A stretch of DNA of 64,000 nt, from contig NZ_JACWMW010000002.1 of assembly GCF_014773275.1 (NCBI RefSeq), positions 248,001 to 312,000 of the forward strand, read 5' to 3'. This DNA is from Mucilaginibacter rigui. Lineage in GTDB: Bacteria; Bacteroidota; Bacteroidia; Sphingobacteriales; Sphingobacteriaceae. Of the stretch, positions 24,687 through 33,004 are shown piece by piece (the stretch's first letter is position 1; each line of letters begins with the position of its first letter). The notes under the pieces are model-generated. The model was given only the letters and a program-made list of their open reading frames with translations, was not told the DNA's origin and ran no database searches. The position numbers and the translations under genes are program-made.

Positions 24687-25355
24687 TTAGAAGGTAAACA
24701 GGTAGCTAACGCCTGCAAACGCATACGAACCGCCGGTTACTTTGATGTAGTTATAACCTACACCCAAATGAGATTTTTCGCCTATGTTAAGGCCAACTTT
24801 GGCAGCCAGCAGTAAATTGGTGTTACTTGCAGAGTTATCGTCCTCATCAGACACACGCAGGTTATAAACACCCACTTGCGGCTCAACAAAAAACATCCCG
24901 CCAAACTTGGCCAAAAAGCCAACCTTAATAGGTATGCCCGAGTATTTTACTTCAGCATCCTCTTTTTTTAAGAAGTAATTGTAACCCACACTACCGGTAA
25001 CCGCTCCTATATCACCAATATGGTATAAACCAACTGCGTTAACGCCAAGTCCTGCCGATGTAGCATCTTTAAAATTACCCACTGGCAGTAACCCTTCGAG
25101 CTCTAACCCAAAGTTGAATGTTGATGAAGATGCATCTGCTGCTGCAACATTTTTAAACGCTGCCTTTTGTTCAAATAGGTTTTTTCCGCTTGCCAAAGGA
25201 GTAAAATTTACAGATTTGTTTACCAACACGGCTGTAGGGTTTGAGCTAGCCTCCGGCTGGGTGATGCCGGTAAGGCTGTTAGTTTGCGCACTGGCGGTTA
25301 TGCCTGCACATAGTAAAGGGATAAATAAAAGTTTTGAAAGGTTAAGGTTATTCAT
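24687..25355 (-). CDS. Predicted outer membrane beta-barrel protein
   Basis: A 222-residue exported protein (signal peptide with cleavage after S-A-Q). The mature region alternates hydrophobic and polar residues as in porin-like barrels: F-N-F-G-L-E-L-E-G-L-L-P-V-G, A-G-L-G-V-N-A-V-G-L-Y-H-I, S-V-G-Y-N-Y-F-L and H-L-G-V-G-Y-N-Y-I-K. It ends in Y-L-F-T-F, the aromatic C-terminus used for barrel assembly. This is the small OprF/OmpW-like architecture; no substrate or ligand can be inferred. It is the first gene of a pair with the lipoprotein. The 232-base spacer upstream (25356-25587) shows no gene. Confidence 0.78.
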   Translation of the reverse strand: MNNLNLSKLLFIPLLCAGITASAQTNSLTGITQPEASSNPTAVLVNKSVNFTPLASGKNLFEQKAAFKNVAAADASSSTFNFGLELEGLLPVGNFKDATSAGLGVNAVGLYHIGDIGAVTGSVGYNYFLKKEDAEVKYSGIPIKVGFLAKFGGMFFVEPQVGVYNLRVSDEDDNSASNTNLLLAAKVGLNIGEKSHLGVGYNYIKVTGGSYAFAGVSYLFTF

Positions 25356-25587
25356 ATCAAAAATCTATGCTGCCTACTCTGTTCCGTTTTCGGCTTTCCC
25401 GGCCACAATTGCTGTAATTGCTTATCACAAATCTCCGTTAAACAGCAAGGCGCATCAATGCGCATATCACCCAAGTTATACTGTGTTTATGCTGTGCAAA
25501 TACCGTGAAAACACGGGGCTAATACCCCTGCGATACAAATAATTTAGCAGTTGCAAATCATCAATTAAACATTAATTAATCACGATC

Positions 25588-25974
25588 ATGAAAAAACTAT
25601 TATTTATCGCATTACTACTTATTGGCGGGCTTACCATATTTGCCGGCTGCAGCAAAAAAAACAACGAGGACGGTTCCCCTTCAACATCGATATCAAAAAG
25701 TAAACTTATTGGCAAATGGCTTTATGTAAAATTCGTTGAAAACGGCGATACCGAAACTTTTGAAGATGGCGAATACTTTCAGCTTAACGAAGATGGTACA
25801 GCTTACGACAGCATGGACAATGACAATGCACAATGGAGCCTATCCGGTAATAAAATAACTTTTATTGTTGCCGGGAAACCCAATATTGCCACTGTAGAAA
25901 AACTAACCAGTAGTGAGCTTGTGATGTCTACAAATGATAATGGCGAAGTGAGGACAGCTTATTTTAAAAAATAA
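25588..25974 (+). CDS. Lipocalin-like lipoprotein
   Basis: A 128-residue lipoprotein (lipobox F-A-G-C, then S-K-K-N). The mature part has the lipocalin-like opening L-I-G-K-W-L-Y-V-K-F, then F-Q-L-N-E-D-G-T-A-Y and W-S-L-S-G-N-K-I-T-F-I, matching the Bacteroidota lipocalin-like domain families (DUF4923/lipocalin_4 type). These are small beta barrels of unknown ligand. It is followed by an unrelated lipoprotein on the same strand after 71 bases. It diverges from the beta-barrel gene. Confidence 0.75.
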   Translation: MKKLLFIALLLIGGLTIFAGCSKKNNEDGSPSTSISKSKLIGKWLYVKFVENGDTETFEDGEYFQLNEDGTAYDSMDNDNAQWSLSGNKITFIVAGKPNIATVEKLTSSELVMSTNDNGEVRTAYFKK

Positions 25975-26045
25975 TCTTTGTAAATACAAATGTTCCTGAT
26001 AGAATGTAACTTAGGGAAACCGTTAATCTTAAAACAATTTAAACA

Positions 26046-26627
26046 ATGAAAAATTTACTCTCAGTACTATTTGTATTATGTGTACTTGCATCGTGTAAGC
26101 AAAAACCTGCAGCTACCGATGAGCCGGCCGCAGTAACAACCTCGCCCGATACCGCAGTAACCGACCGCGGCCCTGTTGAAATCCCCTTTGAACTTGCAAG
26201 CCGAATGGTTAAGAATTATGAACCACATGTTGGCGCCGTATCAAAGCCAGATGGAACTCTGGCGTCTACCGACGGCAATACGCGCTCTGTTTGGCTTGAA
26301 CTGGATAAACTGGAGAAATATGTCGAGATATTGAAAAAAGAGAGGGCGGCTAATGGAAAAACAGATGGTGTACGTGTTTATTTTGGAACTTATGGTGATA
26401 ATGCTAAAGAGCCTGCCACATATGACCTTGATCCTAATAACTCGTTTAGAAACACGCTTGTTTTTGTTTCAACAAAAGATTCTGTAAATCTTGCAAAGGT
26501 GCATTTTCATCGCGATTATTTTAACGATGAAAAGGCCTTTATTTTAACCGGCCCTGCAGACAAAGGCGAGCTTTGCCCTCCTCCGGTAAAATGCTGTGAG
26601 ATTGGTGCAGTACTTTCATGCCCATAA
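26046..26627 (+). CDS. Predicted lipoprotein with C-terminal Cys/Pro motif
   Basis: A 193-residue lipoprotein (lipobox L-A-S-C-K-Q-K). After a Thr/Pro/Ala linker the domain reads V-W-L-E-L-D-K-L-E-K-Y, G-V-R-V-Y-F-G-T-Y-G-D and L-V-F-V-S-T-K-D. It ends with G-E-L-C-P-P-P-V-K-C-C-E-I, a Cys-Pro cluster that recurs at the C-terminus of otherwise unnamed Bacteroidota proteins and might bind metal. It precedes a membrane protein and two-component genes with only a 9-base gap to the next gene, so it may belong to that operon. Function unknown. Confidence 0.72.
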   Translation: MKNLLSVLFVLCVLASCKQKPAATDEPAAVTTSPDTAVTDRGPVEIPFELASRMVKNYEPHVGAVSKPDGTLASTDGNTRSVWLELDKLEKYVEILKKERAANGKTDGVRVYFGTYGDNAKEPATYDLDPNNSFRNTLVFVSTKDSVNLAKVHFHRDYFNDEKAFILTGPADKGELCPPPVKCCEIGAVLSCP

Positions 26628-26636
26628 TAATTACTT

Positions 26637-27275
26637 ATGTTTTTATCTGCTAACAACATTGTTGAGTTAACCGGCCTGCTTTTAGCTATAGTTTTTCTCA
26701 TCAATGATAAAAACAAGATCTGGAGAGCCCAGATCTTGTTTTTAATCGCGGTGTGTATTATTGAGTTAACCGGGCGGTATTACAGGATAATCATCCAGCA
26801 AAATAATAGTTGGATCTACAACTTGTATCTGTTGCTCGAAACTGGTTTTGTAAGTGCCGTGTTCTACACTTTTTTTGAAGATTATATAAAAGGAAGGCTA
26901 TATATAATAGCTGTGGTGCTGCTATTTATTATCGTATATACAAAAGAGGTAGTATCTCACGGTATTACTAAATTTAATGTAAACAGCGACACCCTGCTAT
27001 CCGTACATTTTTGCATTTGCAGCTTGTTATATTATTACCAACTTTTAAAAAGCGAAGGGTATGAGCAATTGTCAAAACTGCCATCGTTTTGGTGGGTAAA
27101 CGGCGTTTTCTTTTTTTATTTTGGAAGCGTTGCCTGCGACCTTTTCTTTTATCAGTTATTTTCAATCCCAAACAACTTACGTTCAGATATATACGCTATA
27201 TTAAACCTGCTTTTATACAGTTGCTGGTCATACTCATTTTTATGCAGATATCAACAAAGGAAACGGTTGAGTTAA
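26637..27275 (+). CDS. Multi-pass membrane protein upstream of a histidine kinase
   Basis: A 212-residue integral membrane protein with six or seven hydrophobic helices and few charged residues, no family recognised. The C-terminus ends in a short basic tail (R-Y-Q-Q-R-K-R-L-S). Its end overlaps the histidine kinase start by 34 bases, so the two are translated from one message. The kinase itself has only one helix and no sensor domain. This suggests, without proof, that the membrane protein senses the signal. Confidence 0.78.
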   Translation: MFLSANNIVELTGLLLAIVFLINDKNKIWRAQILFLIAVCIIELTGRYYRIIIQQNNSWIYNLYLLLETGFVSAVFYTFFEDYIKGRLYIIAVVLLFIIVYTKEVVSHGITKFNVNSDTLLSVHFCICSLLYYYQLLKSEGYEQLSKLPSFWWVNGVFFFYFGSVACDLFFYQLFSIPNNLRSDIYAILNLLLYSCWSYSFLCRYQQRKRLS

Positions 27276-28066
27276 TTGTCACAGCAACGCTGATTTTTTT
27301 ATTAGCGCCCGCCTTTGTGCTGATATACGTTAACCTATACAACCAGCGCAAGAAAAAACTTGTGGAAGAAAAAGCACTACTCGAATCGCAATTCCAGCAG
27401 GAACTTCTAAAAACCCAGGTAGAAATGCAGGAGCAGACCCTTAACCATATTAGCCGCGAAATACATGATAATGTAACCCAGGTACTCTCTTTTGTTAAGC
27501 TTAACCTGGCTATCCCCGCGAAAGCTACACCCGAACAGGCCGAGCAAAAAATAAGTGAAAGCCGCAACCTGGTTGCGCAGGTAATAAATGACCTGCGCGA
27601 TCTTTCAAAGAGCCTCAGCTATGAGCATATTATGCAGCTTGGGCTTGTACAAACCATGGAAATAGAAACCAGCCGTGTCAACAAAAGTGGCATTATTAAC
27701 ATTATACTGGCCATTGGCGGCAACGCCCGTAACCTGGGCGAAGAACGCGAGCTGGTATTGTTCCGCATTTTCCAGGAAGCACTTAATAACACGCTGAAAC
27801 ATTCGGGCGCAAAGCAGCTAAAGATCAGTTTGGATTATTTTGATCATTTGTTTAACTTAACCATTCAAGACAACGGTGTGGGTTTCCCGGCCCATTCGCT
27901 AAACAAAAGCGGATCAGGCTTAAGAAACATTGTGAACAGGGCTGCCTTAATTGGTGCTGATGCTGTTATTGACAGCGCACCAGGCAAGGGTTGTTGTATA
28001 AAAATTACTATTGACCCCCTTACACAATATACCCATGCCAACGGAAACCACTATAGCCCTGGTTGA
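27242..28066 (+). CDS. Sensor histidine kinase, HisKA_3 (NarL-partner) type
   Basis: A 274-residue kinase. One membrane helix (11-32) is followed by a short coiled linker. The dimerisation and phosphoacceptor motif is I-S-R-E-I-H-D-N-V-T-Q, with His75. The ATPase domain has E-A-L-N-N-T-L-K-H-S (N box), D-N-G-V-G-F (G1) and G-S-G-L-R-N-I (G2). No periplasmic or PAS sensor is present. The ATG at 27242 puts the helix at the N-terminus; a longer frame starting at 27089 would overlap the upstream gene by almost 190 bases. It overlaps the response regulator gene by 32 bases. Confidence 0.9.
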   Translation: MQISTKETVELIVTATLIFLLAPAFVLIYVNLYNQRKKKLVEEKALLESQFQQELLKTQVEMQEQTLNHISREIHDNVTQVLSFVKLNLAIPAKATPEQAEQKISESRNLVAQVINDLRDLSKSLSYEHIMQLGLVQTMEIETSRVNKSGIINIILAIGGNARNLGEERELVLFRIFQEALNNTLKHSGAKQLKISLDYFDHLFNLTIQDNGVGFPAHSLNKSGSGLRNIVNRAALIGADAVIDSAPGKGCCIKITIDPLTQYTHANGNHYSPG

Positions 28067-28673
28067 TGATCACCGCCTCTTCAGAAGTGGCATCGTATCA
28101 TTAATAACTTCTATTACTGGCTATAAAATACTTTTTGAGGCTGGCAACGGCGAAGAACTAACGCGTAAAATATCTCCCAAGTTTAAACCCGATATTGTTT
28201 TGCTGGATATAAACATGCCAGTAATGGATGGCACCAGCACCGCGCACTGGCTGCGCACGCATTACCCCGACGTTTGTATCATCATCTTATCCATGTTTGA
28301 GGATGCCGAAAAAGTATTGAGTATGGTAAAAATTGGCGTTAAAGGCTATCTGCTAAAAGACGCCGAACCGCACGAGTTTGAGCAGGCTCTTAAAAAAGTA
28401 TCGCAGGGCGAACTGTATTACCCCGAATTTGTAACCCGCCACCTGGTACAAAGCTTTAACAAAAACACAGACCAAATTAAGCTTAACGCCCGCGAAATTG
28501 AGTTTCTAAAACTTGCTGGCACCGAACTTACCTACAAGGAAATTGCCGACCAAATGTGCGTTAGTGCGCGCACGGTTGACGGTTACCGCGACCAGCTTTT
28601 TGAAAAACTACAGATAAAAAGCCGTGTAGGGCTGGTTTTATACGCGATAAAAAATAACATGATTGAATTGTAA
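28035..28673 (+). CDS. LuxR/NarL-family response regulator
   Basis: A 212-residue regulator. The receiver has the acidic pair V-D-D-H and phosphoacceptor Asp58 in V-L-L-D-I-N-M-P, with the K-G-Y-L-L-K-D switch region. The C-terminal LuxR helix-turn-helix is L-T-Y-K-E-I-A-D-Q-M-C-V-S-A-R-T-V-D-G-Y-R. The ATG at 28035 gives the normal N-terminus. Cognate partner of the overlapping histidine kinase. The target genes cannot be deduced; the radical SAM gene downstream is a candidate only by position. Confidence 0.92.
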   Translation: MPTETTIALVDDHRLFRSGIVSLITSITGYKILFEAGNGEELTRKISPKFKPDIVLLDINMPVMDGTSTAHWLRTHYPDVCIIILSMFEDAEKVLSMVKIGVKGYLLKDAEPHEFEQALKKVSQGELYYPEFVTRHLVQSFNKNTDQIKLNAREIEFLKLAGTELTYKEIADQMCVSARTVDGYRDQLFEKLQIKSRVGLVLYAIKNNMIEL

Positions 28674-28703
28674 TTTGCTAAAATTATTAGCAAATTTGTT
28701 TTC

Positions 28704-29774
28704 ATGTCACATGCGGAAAACGATGAATTTTTTAAGGGTAGAGGGGCGCAGGTAAATACGCACAACAGGTTTTTAAAGAACAAATATGTACTGGACCATA
28801 TTGAGGGGCTTGACGAACAACTGCTGGAAAATACGCATACCCAACTTTTTGAAGAAACCCCAAAGAAGATCGTAAGCGAATCTAATAGTCCGGATCTGAG
28901 TCACTTCCACTCCATAAACCCTTACCAGGGTTGCGAACATGGCTGCATTTATTGTTATGCCCGCAACAGCCACGAGTATTTTGGCTTTAGCGCCGGTCTC
29001 GATTTTGAACGTAAGATCATCGTAAAACGTAATGCGCCAGAGCTGCTCGAAAAATATTTCAATAAAAAGGGTTACGAGCCCGTGCCCATCGTACTCTCGG
29101 GCAATACAGATTGCTACCAGCCAATTGAACGCAAGCTTAAAATAACCCGCGGGCTGTTAGAAGTGTTTTTAAAATACCGCAATCCGGTTAGCATCATTAC
29201 TAAAAACAATGTGGTGCTACGCGATATGGATATATTGGGCGAATTAGCCCGCATGAACCTTGCGCATGTAAACGTATCTATCACCACGTTAAATGAATCG
29301 TTACGGCAAAAGCTGGAACCACGTACGGTTATGGGCATGAGCAGGCTTGGTGTTATCCAAAAGCTATCAGAAAAAGGCATCCCCTGCAGGGTGATGGCAG
29401 CGCCAATCATCCCCGGGCTAAACAGTAACGAGATCCCCGATATTATAAAAGCAGCTGCCGACCGGGGCGCAGTAGCAGCCGGCTTTACCATTGTAAGGCT
29501 TAACGGGGCAATTGCCGAGATCTTTACCGACTGGGTACACAAGGCATTCCCCGACAGGGCTGAGAAGGTTTTAAATATGATAAAGGCCTGCCACGGGGGC
29601 AGCCTTAATGATAGTGAATTTGGGCGCCGTATGAGCGGCGAGGGCCAGGTTGCGCAATCCATCCACCAACTATACCGTATGGCCTGCGTACGTTTCCTGG
29701 CGGGCCGCGAAATGCCGCAATATGATTTTACATTGTTTACACCAAGGGGCGGAAAGCAAACGAGTATGTTTTAA
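28704..29774 (+). CDS. PA0069-family radical SAM protein
   Basis: A 356-residue iron-sulfur protein related to spore photoproduct lyase. The radical SAM cluster motif is N-P-Y-Q-G-C-E-H-G-C-I-Y-C-Y-A, with C-x3-C-x2-C. The adjacent Y-A-R-N-S-H-E-Y and G-L-D-F-E-R-K-I are typical of this subgroup, as is S-G-N-T-D-C-Y-Q-P-I-E. The N-terminal segment has G-R-G-A-Q. The reaction of the PA0069 group is unestablished. It lies 30 bases after the response regulator but may have its own promoter. Confidence 0.9.
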   Translation: MSHAENDEFFKGRGAQVNTHNRFLKNKYVLDHIEGLDEQLLENTHTQLFEETPKKIVSESNSPDLSHFHSINPYQGCEHGCIYCYARNSHEYFGFSAGLDFERKIIVKRNAPELLEKYFNKKGYEPVPIVLSGNTDCYQPIERKLKITRGLLEVFLKYRNPVSIITKNNVVLRDMDILGELARMNLAHVNVSITTLNESLRQKLEPRTVMGMSRLGVIQKLSEKGIPCRVMAAPIIPGLNSNEIPDIIKAAADRGAVAAGFTIVRLNGAIAEIFTDWVHKAFPDRAEKVLNMIKACHGGSLNDSEFGRRMSGEGQVAQSIHQLYRMACVRFLAGREMPQYDFTLFTPRGGKQTSMF

Positions 29775-29781
29775 CCCTAAT

Positions 29782-29797
29782 CGTCATTGCAATGACG
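29782..29797. repeat. Minimal REP-like palindrome
   Basis: CGTCATTGCAATGACG, a perfect 16-base palindrome made of the two outer ends of the element found at 8186-8274 and 15459-15491. Confidence 0.65.
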
Positions 29798-29814
29798 CGG
29801 TGGTTAGAAAGAGC

Positions 29815-30045
29815 TTACATCCTCAACCTAAGCGATACCGACCTGCCCAGCGCCTGTACAAAATTAGGGTCGAGTTGCTCTTCGCCATCTTTTTGGATCC
29901 AGATGGTGTTTTCTTTTATCAGCTGTAGCTTTTCGCCGTTCAGCAGTAATTCCAGTTCGGTTGTATTTTGGTTTATTAAACGGCTGTTTACAATCTGGTA
30001 AACATAATCCTTGTCGTTAAATGTAATCCGTAGCGGTAATCCCAT
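29815..30045 (-). CDS. Small conserved-looking protein of unknown function
   Basis: A 76-residue soluble protein that starts M-G-L-P-L-R-I-T-F-N-D-K-D-Y-V-Y-Q-I and contains T-E-L-E-L-L-L-N-G-E-K-L-Q-L-I and I-W-I-Q-K-D-G-E. The alternation of strands and turns, the amino-acid make-up and the codon use are like real genes in the window. It converges with the radical SAM gene. No family recognised. Confidence 0.68.
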   Translation of the reverse strand: MGLPLRITFNDKDYVYQIVNSRLINQNTTELELLLNGEKLQLIKENTIWIQKDGEEQLDPNFVQALGRSVSLRLRM

Positions 30046-30161
30046 ATCTCTAATCTTCTCGCGGTAAAGATAGCCGTTCTTTTGAGAGAGGAAATTTTAT
30101 TTGAAAAAAAGAACGGCGTTGCTTCATACTCCGCAATTACGCGCGGGGATTATTCCACAAC

Positions 30162-30186
30162 AAAAAAGGCCCCGTAGAGGGGCCTT
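30162..30186 (-). terminator. Terminator after the zinc-ribbon gene
   Basis: AAGGCCCC-gtaga-GGGGCCTT with a six-base T-run on the minus strand, 32 bases after the stop. Confidence 0.85.
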
Positions 30187-30217
30187 ATAAATATAAGTTT
30201 ATGAACGTGGTTGCTAA

Positions 30218-30961
30218 TTAAGCGTTCTCTTCTTCCAAAGCCATTAGCTCATCAACCAGGATACGTCCGCAATGCTCGCAAACGATGATCTTTTTACGCT
30301 GACGGATGTCTGACTGGCGCTGAGGCGGGATCTGGTTAAAGCAACCAGAGCATGAATCGCGCTGAATGGTAACTACTGCTAAACCATTTTTAGCGTTTTT
30401 ACGCAAACGGTTATAAGCAATCAGCAAACGCTCATCAATATTACCGGTAGCTTTTTCGGCCTGTCCCGTTAACTCGCTTTCTTCTTTTTCGGTTTCGGCG
30501 GTAATGGTGCCTAACTCATCTTTTTTAGCATCAAGGTCGCTGCGGCGTGCATCAAGATCTGCTTGTGCTTTTTCGTAAATGCTGGTTTTTGATGCGATCT
30601 CGAAACCATACTCACGAATCTTTTTCTCGCTCACTTGTATATCTAAGCCTTGTATCTCAATTTCTTTTGATATGGCATCATACTCGCGGTTGTTTTTTAC
30701 TTCGTTAAGCTGAGTTTCGTATTTTTTTATGTTAGACTGTGCGTCTTTTATCAGGTTCTTGCGGGTTACAATTTCATCCTCAAGATCATCAAGCTCATTC
30801 TTGATCTTCTGTATGCGGGTTTCAAGGCCTGCTACGTCATCTTCAAGATCTGCAACTTCCATAGGCAATTCACCTCTTACCTGGCGTATCTTGTCAATTT
30901 TGGTGTGGATGGTTTGCAGGTCGTATAAAGCTTTCAGCTTTTGTTCTATGGTTTGTTCCAT
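30218..30961 (-). CDS. Coiled-coil protein with C4 zinc ribbon
   Basis: A 247-residue protein with a long coiled coil (residues 5-190, rich in E, K, D, L and I) and a C-terminal C4 zinc ribbon: C-S-G-C-F-N-Q-I-P-P-Q ... V-C-E-H-C-G-R-I-L. This is the CT398/YbiA-type (zf-RING_7) architecture conserved in Bacteroidota. It is often next to Nif3, as here, where the start overlaps the Nif3 stop by one base. Nif3 partners have been suspected of roles with flagellar/secretion or metal proteins in other bacteria; the role is unresolved. Confidence 0.87.
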   Translation of the reverse strand: MEQTIEQKLKALYDLQTIHTKIDKIRQVRGELPMEVADLEDDVAGLETRIQKIKNELDDLEDEIVTRKNLIKDAQSNIKKYETQLNEVKNNREYDAISKEIEIQGLDIQVSEKKIREYGFEIASKTSIYEKAQADLDARRSDLDAKKDELGTITAETEKEESELTGQAEKATGNIDERLLIAYNRLRKNAKNGLAVVTIQRDSCSGCFNQIPPQRQSDIRQRKKIIVCEHCGRILVDELMALEEENA

Positions 30962-32058
30962 TAAATAAAATATTTGACGGGGTTTGTATTCACTTTTGTT
31001 AAACGGATGGCAAAGTTACTAAATTTTTTCTGAATAATTTCGAACAATAATTGTTGCGTAAATTGCTCACTTTCAAAATGTCCAATGTCGGCGATGAGTA
31101 TTTTTCCCTCTGCATCAAAAAACTCGTGATATTTATAATCTGCAGTAATAAAAACATCTGCCCCTGCACCTATGGCCTGCTTCAATAAAAAGCCTCCCGA
31201 GCCACCGCAAACCACTACTTTTTTTACCTGTTTGCCTGTAAATGCGGTGTGCCTTATTACCTGTGCATCCATACTTGTTTTTACATCTGCTAAAAATTCG
31301 GCTTCGTCCATTGGTGCGTCCAGTTCCCCTATCATGCCGCTGCCAATTTCCTGGTGCTGGTTGGTCAGGTTATACAGGTCGTACGCTACCTCCTCATACG
31401 GGTGCGCCAAAACAAGCGCCATGATGATCTTGCTTTCCAGGTTGGCCGAGTAAACGGTTTCTATCCGCATCTCCTCTTCGTGGTGACGAACGCCTGGCTC
31501 ACCCACATAAGGGTCGCTATTTTCACTACCCTTAAAAGTGCCGGTTCCTTCGGCGTTAAAACTTACTTCACTGTACTCGCCAATATGGCCTGCCCCTGCA
31601 TGGAACAGCGCTTTACGCACCTGTTCGGCCTGGGCAATGGGCACATAGGTAACCAGTTTTTTAAGCAGGTTATGCTTGGGGGCTAAAATACGTGTATTGG
31701 TTAGGCCAAGCGTTTCGCAAATGCGGGCGTTAACGCCTGTCATTACGTTATCCAGGTTGGTATGGATGGCATACAGCGCTATGTTATTGCGGATGGCTTT
31801 TTCAACCACGCGTTCTACATACGTTTTGCCATTAAACCTTTTTAGCCCTTTAAATACAATAGGGTGATGCGATATGATAACCTGGCAACCGGTTGCTATG
31901 GCCTCGTCAACCACGGCCTCGGTGCAATCCAGCGATATCAGCGCCTGGTGTACCTCCATCTCCGGCTGTCCCACTATCAGGCCGCTGTTATCATAATCTT
32001 CCTGCAAGGCCAGCGGGGCCATGCTCTCCAGGTAAGCAGTTAGCTGTGCTAATTTCAT
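30961..32058 (-). CDS. Nif3-like dinuclear metal center protein
   Basis: A 365-residue Nif3 (DUF34) family protein. Its metal motifs are I-I-S-H-H-P-I-V-F-K (two His), A-I-H-T-N-L-D-N-V, and the C-terminal I-A-D-I-G-H-F-E-S-E-Q. A central insertion (about residues 130-235) is the PII-like domain found in the longer Nif3 group. The family forms hexameric rings; a GTP cyclohydrolase-I-like activity has been proposed but is not settled. It is co-transcribed with the zinc-ribbon coiled-coil gene. Confidence 0.9.
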   Translation of the reverse strand: MKLAQLTAYLESMAPLALQEDYDNSGLIVGQPEMEVHQALISLDCTEAVVDEAIATGCQVIISHHPIVFKGLKRFNGKTYVERVVEKAIRNNIALYAIHTNLDNVMTGVNARICETLGLTNTRILAPKHNLLKKLVTYVPIAQAEQVRKALFHAGAGHIGEYSEVSFNAEGTGTFKGSENSDPYVGEPGVRHHEEEMRIETVYSANLESKIIMALVLAHPYEEVAYDLYNLTNQHQEIGSGMIGELDAPMDEAEFLADVKTSMDAQVIRHTAFTGKQVKKVVVCGGSGGFLLKQAIGAGADVFITADYKYHEFFDAEGKILIADIGHFESEQFTQQLLFEIIQKKFSNFAIRLTKVNTNPVKYFI

Positions 32059-32132
32059 AATTGTACTAAGGTAGTAAGGTGCGGCGATGTTTGGAAAGAA
32101 TATTTTATTCGGTTGGTGTAATCGCTTTATTA

Positions 32133-32248
32133 TTTACTCGCCCCGGCATCTACCCTCTCTGCTTCGTAAAAAGGCAAGGAGAAAAACAAACCTTCTTTCC
32201 GTGCAGCGAAGAGAGGGTCGCGCACGTAGTGTCGCTGGGGTGAGTAAA
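32133..32248. repeat. MITE-like palindromic element
   Basis: The ends TTTACTCGCCCC (32133-32144) and GGGGTGAGTAAA (32237-32248) are inverted with one mismatch. Inside, CCCTCTCTGCTTCG and CGAAGAGAGGG pair. The sequences GAGAGGGTCG and GGGGTGAGTA also occur in the element at 13184-13283. No transposase frame is present. Plus- and minus-strand frames of about 62 codons here are repeat artefacts. Confidence 0.65.
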
Positions 32249-32353
32249 ACGCAAAAAGATCAAAACAACCAGTGATATTTTCTTTGGCGCCAACCGTCAC
32301 CGGCCTGCCAACGCTCACCGCGTTTTGATCCTTATATAGCTTAAAAACTTTGC

Positions 32354-32473
32354 TTATATCTTTGACCGTACCTTGGCTTTTGCAACTTTCAGGTCGTTCA
32401 TTAAAATGTTCATCAATTCTTTATCAAAACGAGACATTAATTTGTTTGCTATTGGTTTTCTCAGGGTTTTCAT
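32354..32473 (-). CDS. Possible 39-residue basic small protein
   Basis: A short frame 37 bases downstream of the TM2 gene. It reads M-K-T-L-R-K-P-I-A-N-K-L-M-S-R-F-D-K-E-L and ends A-K-A-K-V-R-S-K-I. Eleven Lys/Arg against three Asp/Glu give a basic, amphipathic helix-like profile, with codons like those of neighbouring genes. No Shine-Dalgarno site is visible, which is normal here. It could be a real microprotein in the TM2 transcript, or chance. Confidence 0.4.
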   Translation of the reverse strand: MKTLRKPIANKLMSRFDKELMNILMNDLKVAKAKVRSKI

Positions 32474-32510
32474 TGTGATATGGTTTAGGGATTTGTATAT
32501 ATTTTGATAA

Positions 32511-32870
32511 TTAAACACCCATTTTAGCTATGTTAAAGCTTTCGTAGGCCATTTTCTGGTTGTATTCGTTTGCTATAGACTGGTGGTTTATGAGGTCGAC
32601 AATGGTACCGATAAAGCAAAAGCCTGCTGTAAAAAAGTAAAATACGCCCATCATTACCTGGCCCACCAAAAAGCGCTGTACCCCCGCAATGCCGATAAAG
32701 CCAAGCAGCGTGAATATCATAATATCCTGCGGGCTTTTTCTTTTACCTGAATAGATCATGTAAAAGGTTTGTTTTTGGGTATCGCTCAGGCTGCTTGTTG
32801 CCTGGTGCAAAACTGCCATTTCCTCTGTTGTGATGCCTGGCAGTGACATATAAGGATTGTAAGTGTTCAT
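32511..32870 (-). CDS. TM2 domain membrane protein
   Basis: A 119-residue protein. After a soluble N-terminal part (residues 1-45) comes the TM2 domain: two helices with the conserved turn G-F-I-G-I-A-G-V-Q-R-F-L-V-G and G-T-I-V-D-L-I beyond the second helix. These proteins are widespread and poorly understood; the D-x-x-R/D-R-F-type turn is replaced here by Q-R-F. It may be cotranscribed with the small frame downstream. Confidence 0.87.
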   Translation of the reverse strand: MNTYNPYMSLPGITTEEMAVLHQATSSLSDTQKQTFYMIYSGKRKSPQDIMIFTLLGFIGIAGVQRFLVGQVMMGVFYFFTAGFCFIGTIVDLINHQSIANEYNQKMAYESFNIAKMGV

Positions 32871-33004
32871 TTTTTTACGTTTTATTGTTGTGATTGATGA
32901 TGTAAAACTAATATCGAAATAAAAATTTGCCTATAACTAATAGGCAACCTGTTATAAACCATCGGTAAGCGCGGTAATTTATTCGGCGAAACAGGGGAAT
33001 TTTT

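Noticed and set aside
32087-32318. 62-codon frames on both strands between Nif3 and the TM2 gene
   Set aside because: They are created by the MITE-like palindrome; their products are Arg/Ser-rich repeats.
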